Source of the DNA: Patulibacter americanus DSM 16676
Lineage (GTDB): Bacteria; Actinomycetota; Thermoleophilia; Solirubrobacterales; Solirubrobacteraceae
DNA: 64,000 nucleotides
Direction of reading: 5' to 3'
Assembly: GCF_000420025.1 (NCBI RefSeq)
Contig: NZ_ATUD01000010.1
Coordinates: 103,808-167,807 of the forward strand
Under the pieces are notes generated by a model. That model was not told the DNA's origin and did not search any database. It saw nothing but the letters and a program-made list of their open reading frames with translations. How positions within the stretch are numbered: position 1 is the stretch's first letter; every line of letters starts with the position of its first letter. Shown one piece after another: positions 1-9,414 of this stretch. Position numbers and translations under genes: made by a program.

Positions 1-492
1 ATGACCCGCGGCGAACCGGACTCGCTGTCGGGGTTCGCGATCTTCGCGACGACCCCGGCCCCGTACTTCGACTCGTGGGTCGGCCCGTTCGTCGACCAGG
101 TCATCGGCACGGCCCTGCTCGCCGGCCTGCTCTTCGCGGTCACGGAGGAGCTCAACCCCGCCGTCCGCGCGACCCTCGGACCCATGCTCATCGGCCTGAT
201 CGTCGTGGCGATCGGCGTCTCGATGGGCGCGAACGCCGGCTACGCGATCAACCCGGCCCGTGACCTCGGGCCCCGCGTCCTCGCCTGGGTGGCCGGGTGG
301 GGCGACCTGGCCCTGCCCGGCGACTACGGCAAGGTCAACGGCTACATGTGGGTCCCGATCGTGGGCCCGATACTCGGCGCCCTGCTGGGCGGCCTGATCT
401 ACGACCGCTTCATCGGCGGCACGCTCAAGGCCCGCGAGGAGGCGGGGATCGAGGCCGAGGTCGGGCGGACTACGGCGAACGGGCCGGCCTGA
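1..492 (+). CDS. MIP-family channel (aquaporin/glycerol facilitator), 5' end cut by window
   Basis: C-terminal part of a major intrinsic protein channel that would conduct glycerol or water across the inner membrane. Visible residues 84-92 read NPARDLGPR, the second NPA box of the family; the Asp after NPAR is typical of the glycerol-facilitator branch. Three hydrophobic segments remain (about 35-50, 62-80, 115-135). The first NPA box and first half of the usual 240-300 residue protein lie upstream, so the ATG at base 1 is probably an internal Met. The short soluble tail is ordinary. The next gene is convergent. Family call is firm; substrate is inferred. Confidence 0.85.
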   Translation: MTRGEPDSLSGFAIFATTPAPYFDSWVGPFVDQVIGTALLAGLLFAVTEELNPAVRATLGPMLIGLIVVAIGVSMGANAGYAINPARDLGPRVLAWVAGWGDLALPGDYGKVNGYMWVPIVGPILGALLGGLIYDRFIGGTLKAREEAGIEAEVGRTTANGPA

Positions 493-519
493 GGGGTCCG
501 ACCGCACGACGTGTAGCCG

Positions 520-1950
520 TCAGGGCTGGCGGCCGAACGTCGTGACCGCCGGCTCCCAGGCCGGAACGGGATCGACGGGCTGACTCCGCGCCAGGCCGTC
601 CTCCGTCCACCGCACCGCGCCGTCGATCGCCAGCGACAACGCGGTCGAGGTCCCGACGGCGCGCACGCCGGCGCGGTCGGCCAGCATCACCGTGTGGCGA
701 CGGCCCGTCGGGCTGGTCTCCCCCGACGGCGCGCTCCACGCGAGGGCGCCAGGGGCCAGCACGACGGCGGGCCAAGCCCCGAGGGCGGCGATCAGGAACT
801 CCGGGGTGGGCGTGCCCGGGGGCGCGTCCCGCTCGACGGCCGGCGGCGGCGCACCCGGGGCGGCCAGGCCGCCCGGGGCGTCGAAGGTCTCACCGGTGAC
901 CATGTTCCGGCCGACGGAGCGGTGGAACACGACCCGGGACCCGCAGGCCGATCCCTGCTCCGTGCGCCGATGCTCCAGCACGAGCCACGGCCCGATCGCC
1001 GCGGCCCGGTCGATGTCCTGCCAGCTCGAGCAGTAGTGGTCGGAGCTCGAGACGGTCGACTCCGCGTGGATCAGTCGCCCGCTGCGGGGATCGCACACGA
1101 GCACGTGGTTGACGTCCGCCGACCCCTCCTCCCCGGTCGTGAACTCGTCCACCTGGCGGATGCGCCAGGGTCCGACGTCGGACCAGGCACCCGCCGTCGG
1201 TCGGGCACACCGTCCGGGTCGTGCCGGGGCGAACGCCCGCGGCTGATCCTCACCGTCCACGATGAGGTGCTGGTCGTCGACGAGATGGATCGTGAAGGTC
1301 CGGGCACGCTCGGAACGCGAGAGCGGGACCCGTGCGGGACGCCCGCGGCGGGGCCAGGCCCACAGCGACGACTTCCAGGACGCCCGTCGCCCCCGGCGCT
1401 CCGAGAGGGCCCAGGCGACGTCGCCGCTTGGTGTGACCGTGATCCGGCCGTCGCGCGCGCGGAGCCTGCCGGTCGGTGCGGTTCGCGCCGTGCGGACGCC
1501 GACGACCCGGCCCCGGCGGACGCGGCCCACCGAGAGCACCCCACGGCGGGGCCCGCTCGCGGTACGCCAGGCGAGGCGGTCGCCGTTGAAGCTGACGCCG
1601 ACGACGTGGTCGTAACCGCGCAGGGCGGGCAGGCGCGCGATCGAGGTCCGGTCGGCACAGAGGTACGGCGTGCGACGGGACCCCGTGGCGGGCGCCGTGC
1701 GGACCGTCAGGGCGCGCTCTCCGTCTCGGCTCGCCCGCAACGCCAGCCCCTGCACGAAGCCGGCGGGTGGCGACCACTCCAGGACGTCCTGCGTGCCCCA
1801 GGTGACCGCGACGGTCGATACGGGCGACGCCGGGGTGGCGCATGGCGCCGCCCCGGCGGCCGGGGCGGCGCCGAGCAGGCAACCAGCGGCGATGGCGCAG
1901 GCCGCCGCGAACCGGACGACCGCTGATGCGGGACGGGATGAAGGGGGCAC
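520..1950 (-). CDS. Secreted hypothetical protein
   Basis: A 476-residue protein I do not recognise. Residues 10-35 form a classic signal peptide (AVVRFAAACAIAAGCLLG, then an Ala-rich cleavage region), so export is likely. The mature part is rich in Trp, Arg and short beta-strand-like stretches and has six or more Cys in the middle, suggesting an extracellular disulfide-bonded beta-rich fold, perhaps a propeller; that is inference. The start used is a GTG with no clear Shine-Dalgarno; a later in-frame start is possible but would trim the signal peptide. It converges on the channel gene and stands alone. Confidence 0.6.
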   Translation of the reverse strand: MPPSSRPASAVVRFAAACAIAAGCLLGAAPAAGAAPCATPASPVSTVAVTWGTQDVLEWSPPAGFVQGLALRASRDGERALTVRTAPATGSRRTPYLCADRTSIARLPALRGYDHVVGVSFNGDRLAWRTASGPRRGVLSVGRVRRGRVVGVRTARTAPTGRLRARDGRITVTPSGDVAWALSERRGRRASWKSSLWAWPRRGRPARVPLSRSERARTFTIHLVDDQHLIVDGEDQPRAFAPARPGRCARPTAGAWSDVGPWRIRQVDEFTTGEEGSADVNHVLVCDPRSGRLIHAESTVSSSDHYCSSWQDIDRAAAIGPWLVLEHRRTEQGSACGSRVVFHRSVGRNMVTGETFDAPGGLAAPGAPPPAVERDAPPGTPTPEFLIAALGAWPAVVLAPGALAWSAPSGETSPTGRRHTVMLADRAGVRAVGTSTALSLAIDGAVRWTEDGLARSQPVDPVPAWEPAVTTFGRQP

Positions 1951-2115
1951 GCGGCTCCGGACGGTGGGGACACCGGAAGGAACCCGGTGCGGTGTCCGTC
2001 GATGCGGCGGGCGTGGCAGGTGCGGAGACCGCCCACCGGGGGCGCGCGCACCCGCCGGCGCCCGATCCTGAAGGCGAAGCGTGCGCTCCGTGCGCCGTCG
2101 CGCGCGTGCCCTCCC

Positions 2116-2121
2116 TACCCT
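2116..2121 (+). promoter_or_regulatory. -10 box, leaderless start
   Basis: TACCCT lies 8 bases before the ATG at 2130, which would place transcription start at or next to the start codon. It matches the same arrangement at seven other genes here. Confidence 0.5.
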
Positions 2122-2129
2122 TGGGCGCC

Positions 2130-2462
2130 ATGTTCGCCGTCTCGCGCACCGACCCCCGTGGCACCCGCCGGTTCCTGAACCTCATGCTCGTGCTCGCGAT
2201 CATCGACTTCGTGCTGCTCGTGCCGCTGTTCCTCGGCATGATCGGCGTCATCGACACGGAGTCGTTCGTCGCGCCGATGGGGATGACGCACGGGCTGCTG
2301 TTCATCGCGCTCGTGGGCCTCGGCGCACTCGGCGTGCTGCAGCGCCGCTGGAACTGGAAGTACCCGGCCGCCGTGGTCGTCGCCGGGCTCGTCGGCCTCG
2401 TGGTCATCCCCGACCTGCTGATCCGCCGCGAGCTCGAGACCGCGGTGCCCGCCGAGCGCTGA
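2130..2462 (+). CDS. Small integral membrane protein (DUF3817-like)
   Basis: A 110-residue membrane protein with three hydrophobic segments (about 17-38, 47-68, 78-95) and a short charged tail ending ETAVPAER. Length and layout resemble the DUF3817 small membrane proteins of actinobacteria; no function is established for that family. An in-frame ORF extends about 290 bases further upstream, but the ATG at 2130 is preferred because a TACCCT -10 box sits 8 bases before it and the upstream extension is low-complexity Arg/Gly/Pro. It converges on the acyl-CoA ligase gene. Confidence 0.7.
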   Translation: MFAVSRTDPRGTRRFLNLMLVLAIIDFVLLVPLFLGMIGVIDTESFVAPMGMTHGLLFIALVGLGALGVLQRRWNWKYPAAVVVAGLVGLVVIPDLLIRRELETAVPAER

Positions 2463-2479
2463 GTTCCGGCGGCGGCCGC

Positions 2480-4069
2480 TCAACCGGCCGCGCGCTCGCG
2501 CAGCCGGAACTTCTGGATCTTGCCCGTGCCCGTCTTGGGCAGCGCGTCGACGATCTCGACGCGCTTGGGCACCTTGAACCCGGCGAGCCGCTCGCGGACG
2601 AACGCGCGCAGCTCCTCGGGGTCGGCCCCGTCACCGCGCAGCACGACGTAGGCGACGGGCACCTCGCCCCAGCGCTCGTCCGGGGCGCCGACGACCGCGA
2701 CCTCGCTGACGGCGGGGTGCGCGTTCAGCGCCTGCTCGACCTCGATCGTGGCGATGTTCTCGCCGCCCGAGATGACGACGTCCTTCAGCCGGTCGCGCAG
2801 CTCGACGTAGCCGTCCGGGTGCATCACGCCGAGGTCGCCGGAGTGGAACCAGCCGCCGCGGAACGCCTGCTCCGTGGCCTCGGGATCGCGGTAGTAGCCG
2901 ATCGTCACGTTGTTGCCGCGCATGACGACCTCGCCGAGCGAGACGCCGTCGCGGGGCACGTCGTGCAGCTCCTCGTCGACGACCCGCAGGCGCTCGGAGA
3001 CGATCGTCCCGACGCCCTGCCGCGCGCGCAGCCGCGAGCGCTCCTCCTCCGGACGGTCGTCCCAGTCGGGGTTCCAGGCGCAGACGGCGAACGGGCCGTA
3101 CGTCTCGGTCAGCCCGTACATGTGGGTGATCCGGATGCCCAGCTCCTCCGCGCGGGCGATGAGCGCCGGGGCGGGCGGCGCGCCGCCCACCACCAGGCTC
3201 ACGGGCGTCTCGAGCGGGGCGGCGTCGGGGGACTCGACGATCGTGACGATCACCGTCGGCGCCGCGCACAGGTGGGTGATGCCCTCGTCGCGCAGCCCGC
3301 GCCAGATCGCCCCGCCCTCGACCCGCGGCAGGCACACGTGCTTGCACCCCGTCGCCGTCACCGCCCACACGTAGGCCCAGCCGTTGCAGTGGAACATCGG
3401 CAGGGTCCACAGGTACGCGCTGCGCACGCTCAGCCCGGCTTCGGCGATGACCCCCAGGCTGTGCAGGTACGAGCCGCGGTGGGTGACCATCACGCCCTTC
3501 GGCCGCCCCGTGGTGCCCGAGGTGTAGTTCACCGACAGCAGCGCGCGCTCGTCCTCGGGAAGCGCCAGGTCCCGCGGCGTGGCGTCGGCGAGCAGGGCCT
3601 CCCACTCGCAGCCGTCCCCGCCGTCGGGAAGCACCCATACGACGTCCGGAGCGGCGTCGCCCAGCTCGTCCAGGGCGGGCTGGAGCGCGTCGCGGAGGCC
3701 CTCCCAGGCGACGAGCAGCCGGGCGCCGCAGTGCTCGAGCACGTAGGCGTACTCCGCCGCCGCCAGGCGGGTGTTCAGAGGCACGATCACGCCGCCGGCG
3801 CCCGGCACCGCATAGTGCAGCTCGAGCATGGCGGGCACGTTGGGCAGGGCCGCCGCCACCCGGTCGCCCGGCCCGACGCCCCGCGCGTGCAGCCCGCCGA
3901 CGGCGCGCCGCACCCGCTCGAGGTGCTCGGCCCACGTCCAGCTCCGCGCCCCGTCGACGACGGCCGTCCGCTCCGCCCATACGTCGGCGCTGCGGAGCAG
4001 GAAGCTCAGGGGCGTGAGCGGCGCGTCGGCGACCGCCGGGGTCGCGGGGTGCTGATCCTCGTGCTGCAC
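2480..4069 (-). CDS. AMP-dependent acyl-CoA synthetase (fatty acid--CoA ligase)
   Basis: ANL-superfamily adenylating enzyme that activates a carboxylic acid with ATP and transfers it to CoA, probably a medium/long-chain fatty acid for beta-oxidation or lipid synthesis in the cytoplasm. The 529 residues contain the phosphate-binding motif YTSGTTGRPKG near 180, the adenylate motif MYGLTETYG, the hinge motif GYVELRDRLKDVVISGG, and the C-terminal catalytic Lys in PKTGTGKIQKFRLRE. A GTG start at 4069, preceded by GGGACGAG, was chosen; the frame is open further but would run into the upstream EamA gene. Substrate chain length cannot be read from sequence. Confidence 0.93.
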   Translation of the reverse strand: MQHEDQHPATPAVADAPLTPLSFLLRSADVWAERTAVVDGARSWTWAEHLERVRRAVGGLHARGVGPGDRVAAALPNVPAMLELHYAVPGAGGVIVPLNTRLAAAEYAYVLEHCGARLLVAWEGLRDALQPALDELGDAAPDVVWVLPDGGDGCEWEALLADATPRDLALPEDERALLSVNYTSGTTGRPKGVMVTHRGSYLHSLGVIAEAGLSVRSAYLWTLPMFHCNGWAYVWAVTATGCKHVCLPRVEGGAIWRGLRDEGITHLCAAPTVIVTIVESPDAAPLETPVSLVVGGAPPAPALIARAEELGIRITHMYGLTETYGPFAVCAWNPDWDDRPEEERSRLRARQGVGTIVSERLRVVDEELHDVPRDGVSLGEVVMRGNNVTIGYYRDPEATEQAFRGGWFHSGDLGVMHPDGYVELRDRLKDVVISGGENIATIEVEQALNAHPAVSEVAVVGAPDERWGEVPVAYVVLRGDGADPEELRAFVRERLAGFKVPKRVEIVDALPKTGTGKIQKFRLRERAAG

Positions 4070-4148
4070 GTGCTCGTCCCGTCGTGGGGGCTGGCCTGGT
4101 CGGCCGAACGTACCAGCGGCGGCCTCCCGGACGGGACGGCTGCGGCGC

Positions 4149-4985
4149 TCAACCCGAGGCGGCGACGACGGCGACGCCGAGCAGCGTGAGCGCCGCACCG
4201 CCGGCCTGGGCGCGCGACATCCGCTCGTCCAGGAGCGCGCGGGCGAGCAGCACGGTGATCACCGGATAGAGCGAGGAGAGCACGGAGACGACGGGCAGCA
4301 GGCCGGAGCGCGAGGCCACGGCGAAGAGCAGGCTGGCGGAGATGTCGATCGCGCCGGCCAGGGGGAGCAGCCCCGGCGAGCGCAGCTGCGGGCCCCACGT
4401 GCGCCAGCGCACCGCCAGCAGCGAGATGACGATCACGACCTCCGTCGCGCGGGCGACGAAGACGGCGGAGAGCGCGTCCTGCTCGGCGGCGAGGTCGGTG
4501 AGCACGAGCCCGACGCCGATCCCCAGCGCCGCGCCCAGGGCGTAGGCGACGCCGCGGGGCTCGACGCGGCCGCCGTCCGTGCTCGGCGCCCGGGCGGCGA
4601 GCACGGATCCGGCCGCGGCCACGGCCAGCCCGGCGAACGTGTATGCGTTGGGGGCCTCGCCGGAGATCACGCCCCAGATCACCGGCACGATCGCCCCGGT
4701 GGCGAAGATCGGGGCGAGCACGGACATCGGCCCGATCGCCAGCGCGCGGTACAGGCACCACATGCCGCCGATGAGCGACGCGCCCGAGCACATGGCCGCA
4801 ACCCAGCGCTCCCCGACCACGGGGCCGCCGCCGATCAGGACGAGCACGCCCACGATCACGAGGCCCGTCGGGCGCGTGATCCCCAGGACGCCGACGACGT
4901 GGCGGCCGCGGGTGGCGCGGCCGCCGATGAAGTCGCTCGTGCCCCAGGCCGCCGAGGCCAGGAGCGCGAGCAGCAGGGCCGTCAC
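4149..4985 (-). CDS. EamA-family (drug/metabolite) transporter
   Basis: A 278-residue inner-membrane protein with ten predicted hydrophobic helices arranged as two EamA repeats (about 5-135 and 150-275), the usual DMT-superfamily length. WGTSDFIGGRATRG in the first helix region and LYPVITVLLARALLDE before the last helices are typical of the family. Members export amino acids, nucleosides or other metabolites; the substrate here is unknown. GTG start. It is followed by the acyl-CoA ligase about 80 bases downstream on the same strand and preceded by serS; co-transcription with the ligase is plausible but not shown. Confidence 0.88.
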   Translation of the reverse strand: MTALLLALLASAAWGTSDFIGGRATRGRHVVGVLGITRPTGLVIVGVLVLIGGGPVVGERWVAAMCSGASLIGGMWCLYRALAIGPMSVLAPIFATGAIVPVIWGVISGEAPNAYTFAGLAVAAAGSVLAARAPSTDGGRVEPRGVAYALGAALGIGVGLVLTDLAAEQDALSAVFVARATEVVIVISLLAVRWRTWGPQLRSPGLLPLAGAIDISASLLFAVASRSGLLPVVSVLSSLYPVITVLLARALLDERMSRAQAGGAALTLLGVAVVAASG

Positions 4986-5074
4986 GCCGGCGACCCGAGC
5001 GGGGACAGGCGGGCCGTCATGCCGTCGACCCGCCCGGCGCCACGCGCGCGGTCACGACGCGGCGGGGACGGCGC

Positions 5075-6445
5075 TCATCGCGCCGCGGGCAGCACGGCGG
5101 GCGCGCCGAACGGGCGCAGGCACTCGGGGAGCACGACGCTGCCGTCCTCGCGCTGGCCGTGCTCGAGCAGCGCGATGATCGTGCGGCCGACAGCGACGGC
5201 CGTGCCGTTGAGCGTCGCCAGCGGCTCGGCCTTCCGCGGCGGGGTCGCGGCGGCGTCCTTGATGCGGATGCCGAGCCGGCGGGCCTGGAACTCCGTGGTG
5301 TTCGAGGTCGACGTCAGCTCGCGGTAGGTGCCCTGCGAGGGCAGCCACGCCTCGCAGTCGAACTTGCGGGCGGCCGACGCGCCCAGGTCGTCCACGGCGA
5401 TGTCGACGACGCGGTAGGGGAGGCCGAGCTCGGTGAGGATCTCCTCCTCGATCGCCAGCAGCCGGGCGTGCTCGTCCTCGGCGTCCTCCGGCGGGACGAA
5501 GCTGAACATCTCGACCTTGTCGAACTGGTGCACGCGGAACAGCCCGCGGTCGCTCGCGCCGGCCGCGCCGGCCTCACGGCGGAAGCAGGGCGAGAAGCCG
5601 GCGTAGCGCAGGGGGAGCTCCGAGGCGTCGAGGATCTCGCCCGCGTGCATCGACGCCAGGGCGACCTCGCTCGTGCCGACGAGGTAGAGGTCGTCGTCGG
5701 GCAGCGTGTAGATCTGCTGCTCCGTGTCGGGCAGGAAGCCCGTGCCGTAGAGGGCGTCCTCGCGCACGAGCACGGGCGGGATCACGGCCTCGTGGCCCTT
5801 GCCGCGCAGCTTGGAGAGCGTCCACTGCACGAGCGCGAGCTCGAGGAACACGAGCTCGCCGCGCAGGTAGGCGAACCGCGAGCCGGAGAGCCGCGCGCCG
5901 CGCTCCATGTCGACCCGGTCGGGGCCGGCGAGCTGCAGGTGGTCCTTCGGCTCGGTGGCGCGGGCGGCGACCTCGAAGACGCGCTCGTCGCCGCTGGCGT
6001 ACTCGATCACGCCCGCGGCGGCGGGCCGCAGCTCGAGCCCGTCGATCGCGGGCTCGCCGACCGTGCGCACCACGGTGTCCTGGAGCGGCGCGTCCGGGTG
6101 AGGCAGGTTCGGCAGCCGGTGCTGGGTCGTCTGCAGGTCGGCCTCGACCGTCGTCAGCTCCTCCTGCAGCGCCTTCGCGCGGGCCGAGACCTCGCGCATG
6201 TTGGCCACCGCGGCGTCGGCGGCGGCGGTGTCGCCCGTCTCCTTCGCGGCCTTCTTGGCCCGCGCGATCGCGCCGTTGGCAGCGTTCTGGTCGGCGCGGA
6301 GCGCCTCGAGCTCGGGCAGCAGCTCGCGCCGGCGCTCGTCCAGCGCCAGCACGCGGTCGAGCGTCTCCGCGTCGGAGCCTCCGCGGCGGGCCAGGGCGGC
6401 ACGGGCGGCGTCGGGGTCGCGGCGCAGGGCCTTCAGGTCGAGCAT
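5075..6445 (-). CDS. serS: Seryl-tRNA synthetase
   Basis: Class II aminoacyl-tRNA synthetase that charges tRNA-Ser (and tRNA-Sec where present) in the cytoplasm. The 456 residues include an N-terminal antiparallel coiled-coil arm (about 25-110) that grips the tRNA long variable arm, motif 2 FSPCFRREAGAAG with following RVHQFDKVEMF, the serine-pocket TSTSNTTEFQARR, and motif 3 LNGTAVAVGRTIIALLE. Length is normal. ATG at 6445 is preferred over the GTG one codon earlier because TAGCCT lies 8 bases upstream, fitting a leaderless transcript, and MLDLKALR is the usual family beginning. Confidence 0.97.
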   Translation of the reverse strand: MLDLKALRRDPDAARAALARRGGSDAETLDRVLALDERRRELLPELEALRADQNAANGAIARAKKAAKETGDTAAADAAVANMREVSARAKALQEELTTVEADLQTTQHRLPNLPHPDAPLQDTVVRTVGEPAIDGLELRPAAAGVIEYASGDERVFEVAARATEPKDHLQLAGPDRVDMERGARLSGSRFAYLRGELVFLELALVQWTLSKLRGKGHEAVIPPVLVREDALYGTGFLPDTEQQIYTLPDDDLYLVGTSEVALASMHAGEILDASELPLRYAGFSPCFRREAGAAGASDRGLFRVHQFDKVEMFSFVPPEDAEDEHARLLAIEEEILTELGLPYRVVDIAVDDLGASAARKFDCEAWLPSQGTYRELTSTSNTTEFQARRLGIRIKDAAATPPRKAEPLATLNGTAVAVGRTIIALLEHGQREDGSVVLPECLRPFGAPAVLPAAR

Positions 6446-6453
6446 CACGGGGG

Positions 6454-6459
6454 AGGCTA
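6454..6459 (-). promoter_or_regulatory. -10 box of serS, leaderless start
   Basis: Minus-strand TAGCCT ends 8 bases before the ATG of serS, the same spacing as at other operon-leading genes in the window. Confidence 0.5.
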
Positions 6460-6508
6460 GCGGTGGGTCACACCCTCCTGCCCGACCGTCGCCGGCGACC
6501 CGTGGTCG

Positions 6509-7896
6509 TCACTCGACGAGGTGGGTGGTGGTCCGCTCGAACTGGGCGGGGCGTTGGACGCCAAAGGGCGCCCGGGGCGGGGTCGACCCGTCGAGCGGGA
6601 CGGTGGCCACGAACTCGTCGTGGAGGGTGCCCGAGAACCGGCTCTGCGCTGCCTCCATCGCCAGCACGAGCTGGCCCGTCGGGGCGTCGAGGCCGGCACG
6701 GAGCACCGAGGCCTCCGTCGAGCGGGAGTCGGGCAGCCCGACGGCGTGGGCCACCCAGACGGGCGTGATCGGCCGGCCGCCCGATCGCAGGACGCGCACG
6801 CGGCCGGCGGCGTCGAGGGTGCGCAGCGGTTCGCCCGTGGCGGGGCGCGGGACCGGCTCCGTGGCGCCCCCGGCCAGGATCCAGCGCCCGTCGGGGAGCG
6901 TGCCCACCACGTCGTAGGGGAACGTGCGCAGGCGCTTCGTGGAGCCGTCGGGGCGGACGAGCACGGCGGGCCCGGCGGTCGCGTCCAGACCCGGAAAGGT
7001 GTCCCGCGCGGGGTCGTGCTGCACCATCGACAGGCGCACCAGCACCCCGCTCCTACTCGGGTAGGCGCGGTCGTAAGCGGGAGCGCCGCGGCGCAGGGTC
7101 CCGGTCTGCGACCAGGTGGACGACGCCCCGGGGCGGCCGGTGACGCGGATGCGCACGGTGAAGCGGCGGCGCAGGCTCGCCCGGACCGTCTCGTCGACGC
7201 TCCCGCTGTCCGGGTCGCCGGTGCGGCCCTCTCCGGCGGGGGCGGTCAGGCCCGCCGCCACCCGCACCGTGCCGCCACCGGGCAGGTCGATCGCGTCCTC
7301 GCGGCGGACGGGTCCGCAGCGGCCTGTCACGGCGTCGCACCGGCGGACGGTCGGCCGGGTGAACCACGGGTCGCCCGGCAGCACGTCGAACGCGTGCAGG
7401 GCGAGGGAGGTGCCGTCCGGCGACCACGTGATCCACGGGGTACGGAGGTCGTAGGCGGGGCCGTCGGAACCGGACGCGTCGACGCCGAGCGGCGCCCCGT
7501 CCGGATCGGTGAGGGGCATGGACGCCCCGCCCCCCACGCGAACACGCCGGCGCGGCGCTGGGGACGCGCGGCATCCTCCGTGCCAGCGAACGCGACGCGC
7601 CCGCCGTCCGGCGACCGGCCGAGCGCGGCGAGCGCGTCGGGCAGGCCCGTGACGGGCACGGCCGCGGTCGGGCGGCCGGCGAGGGGGACGATCGCGACCG
7701 CCGCGGTCGAGGGCGCCTCGTTCGACCGTACCGTGTCCACCCGCACCACGTCGGCGGGCGCGGCGGCGGGGGCTCCGAGGGACGCGGCGGCCACGCCGGC
7801 GACGAGGGCCTGCCGCACCGAGCGGCGGAGCCGACGGGGGCCAGGGCCGGAGACGCCGCGGGCGGTCCGGGCGCGAGGGTGCTCAGCGGACGGCAT
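6509..7896 (-). pseudogene. Secreted paralogue of the upstream protein, interrupted by a -1 frameshift
   Basis: Two overlapping reading frames make one protein of about 462 residues: the first (ATG 7896) gives a signal peptide (LRRSVRQALVAGVAAASLG) and the first ~120 residues; the second carries the rest to the stop at 6509. The frames join if one base is added in the run of six C at 7530-7535, restoring AGVFAWGGGASMPLTDPDG. The C-terminal half is paralogous to the preceding gene: VRPDGS, LPDGRW, GGRP(L/I)TPV, AVPLDGS. It starts 14 bases inside that gene, so the two are coupled. It may be a real inactivated gene or a sequencing error; function unknown. Confidence 0.65.
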
Positions 7897-9283
7897 AGCT
7901 CGCTCCGGTCTTGTGGTCGAGGGTGCGGGCGGGCGCCGATCCGTCGAGCGGGACCCGGACGACCGCGCGGTCGGACGGGGCGAAGACGATGCCCCCGGAC
8001 CCCCAGTCGCTCAGGGTCACCACGAGGTCGCCGCCACGGACGAGGACGCTGTCGAAGCGGGCGCCGACGGCGAACGGGTCCGGCAGTCCGGCCTCGAGCG
8101 CCAGCCGCACCGGGGTGAGCGGCCGACCCCCGACGGGCAGCCCTCGGACGCGGCCACGGGCGTCGAGGACGGCGAGTTCCGGTTCCGGCGCCTCGGCGGT
8201 CCGTCCCGGCCCGACGTCGCGCGTGGGCATGATCCAGCGGCCGTCCGGGAGCGACCCGATCGGGTCAACGCCGAGGCGACGGCCGAACGTGCGCACGCGG
8301 CCCCCGGGCGTAACGAGCCACGGGCGCAGGGCGCGGGTCGACACGGACACCGCGGGCCCGTCGGAGGGCTCGGAGCGAACGGGACCCACGCGGGTGCGCG
8401 TGCGGCGCACGAGGACCCCGGCCGGGCCGGACGAGGGCTGCGACGCGAACGAGACCACGCCGGTCCGCCCTCTCCCGGTGACGGCGCGCAGTACGCGCAG
8501 GCGACCACGGGGAGGGACGACGGACGCGGCGGTGACGACCAGGCGGCGCGCCTGCTCCAGGATGGAGCGCTCCTCCGCGACGCCGAACCCGCTGTGCGTC
8601 CCGTTCTCGTCGTCGCCCCCACGTGTGACCGGGCCGTCCAGGCGGAGGAGGCGGCCGCGCCCGAGCGGGATCAGCTCCGCCGGCGCTGCGGGGCCGGCGG
8701 AGGTGCAACGGGCCGGTCGGAGCGTGCAGACGACGGCGCGGGTGGTCGCGCCCCCGGGCGACGGGCTCGCGTTCTCGCGGACGAGCAGCCGGCTGACGAC
8801 GAAGGCGGAACCCGACGGCGCCCAGCGGATCGTCGTCGAACCCGTCTCGGCGGTCCAGCCACCCCGGCCGACGTGTCGGCGGTTCGACCCGGGGGACACG
8901 GGCCGGGCGGGCAGCCCCGGAGGCGTCAGGAGGCGGATGCGGCCGTCGCGTACCGAGACCACGAAGATTCGACCATCCCCCCGCGCGGAGGCGAAGGTGC
9001 GGCCGTCGGGGGCCAGGCCGGTCTGGGCGTCGGTCCCCGGACCGGGCAGCGTCGCCAGCCACCGCCGGGTGCCGTCGGGAGCAATGATGTCGAGCCGGGT
9101 GACGGCCTGTTGGCGGGGGCCCGATCCCCGCGACTCTGTGACCGCGCGCAGCACGCCGCCCGCGGGGACGGCCGCAGGCTTGGCGGCGACCGCCGGGCTG
9201 GCGACGGCGACCGCGGCGAGCGCGGTCACAACGGCGAGGACGGAAGGGCCCGATCGCGGGGACCTCGGGCGGGACGACGGCAC
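7883..9283 (-). CDS. Secreted hypothetical protein, tandem paralogue
   Basis: A 466-residue protein with a signal peptide (residues 12-35, SVLAVVTALAAVAVASPAVAA). The mature region shows repeated short units typical of beta-propellers that read out values (APDGTRRWLATLPG, APDGRTFASARGDGRIFVV, SLPDGRWIMPTRDVG, VRVPLDGSAPA), resembling TolB/WD40-like blades; this is inference. A good Shine-Dalgarno (CAGGAG, 5 bases before ATG) supports the start. It overlaps and precedes a frameshifted paralogue, so the pair arose by tandem duplication. Likely extracellular; no known function. Confidence 0.65.
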   Translation of the reverse strand: MPSSRPRSPRSGPSVLAVVTALAAVAVASPAVAAKPAAVPAGGVLRAVTESRGSGPRQQAVTRLDIIAPDGTRRWLATLPGPGTDAQTGLAPDGRTFASARGDGRIFVVSVRDGRIRLLTPPGLPARPVSPGSNRRHVGRGGWTAETGSTTIRWAPSGSAFVVSRLLVRENASPSPGGATTRAVVCTLRPARCTSAGPAAPAELIPLGRGRLLRLDGPVTRGGDDENGTHSGFGVAEERSILEQARRLVVTAASVVPPRGRLRVLRAVTGRGRTGVVSFASQPSSGPAGVLVRRTRTRVGPVRSEPSDGPAVSVSTRALRPWLVTPGGRVRTFGRRLGVDPIGSLPDGRWIMPTRDVGPGRTAEAPEPELAVLDARGRVRGLPVGGRPLTPVRLALEAGLPDPFAVGARFDSVLVRGGDLVVTLSDWGSGGIVFAPSDRAVVRVPLDGSAPARTLDHKTGASYAVR

Positions 9284-9401
9284 GGCGACTCCTGGACAGG
9301 CGCCGCGGGAGCGGCGGGGACCGGGCCAGCCTAGCGCCCCACCGTCGGATGCGCCGGCGCCCGGCCCGTGGCCCTGCGCCCGGCCCCTGCACGCGGCCGC
9401 G

Positions 9402-9407
9402 TACCCT
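9402..9407 (+). promoter_or_regulatory. -10 box of SpoU methyltransferase gene
   Basis: TACCCT lies 7 bases before the ATG at 9415, consistent with a leaderless mRNA. Confidence 0.5.
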
Positions 9408-9414
9408 CCTCGCG

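Noticed and set aside
1..3. ATG at base 1 as true start of the channel gene
   Set aside because: The first NPA half of the family is missing, so the gene must begin upstream of the window.
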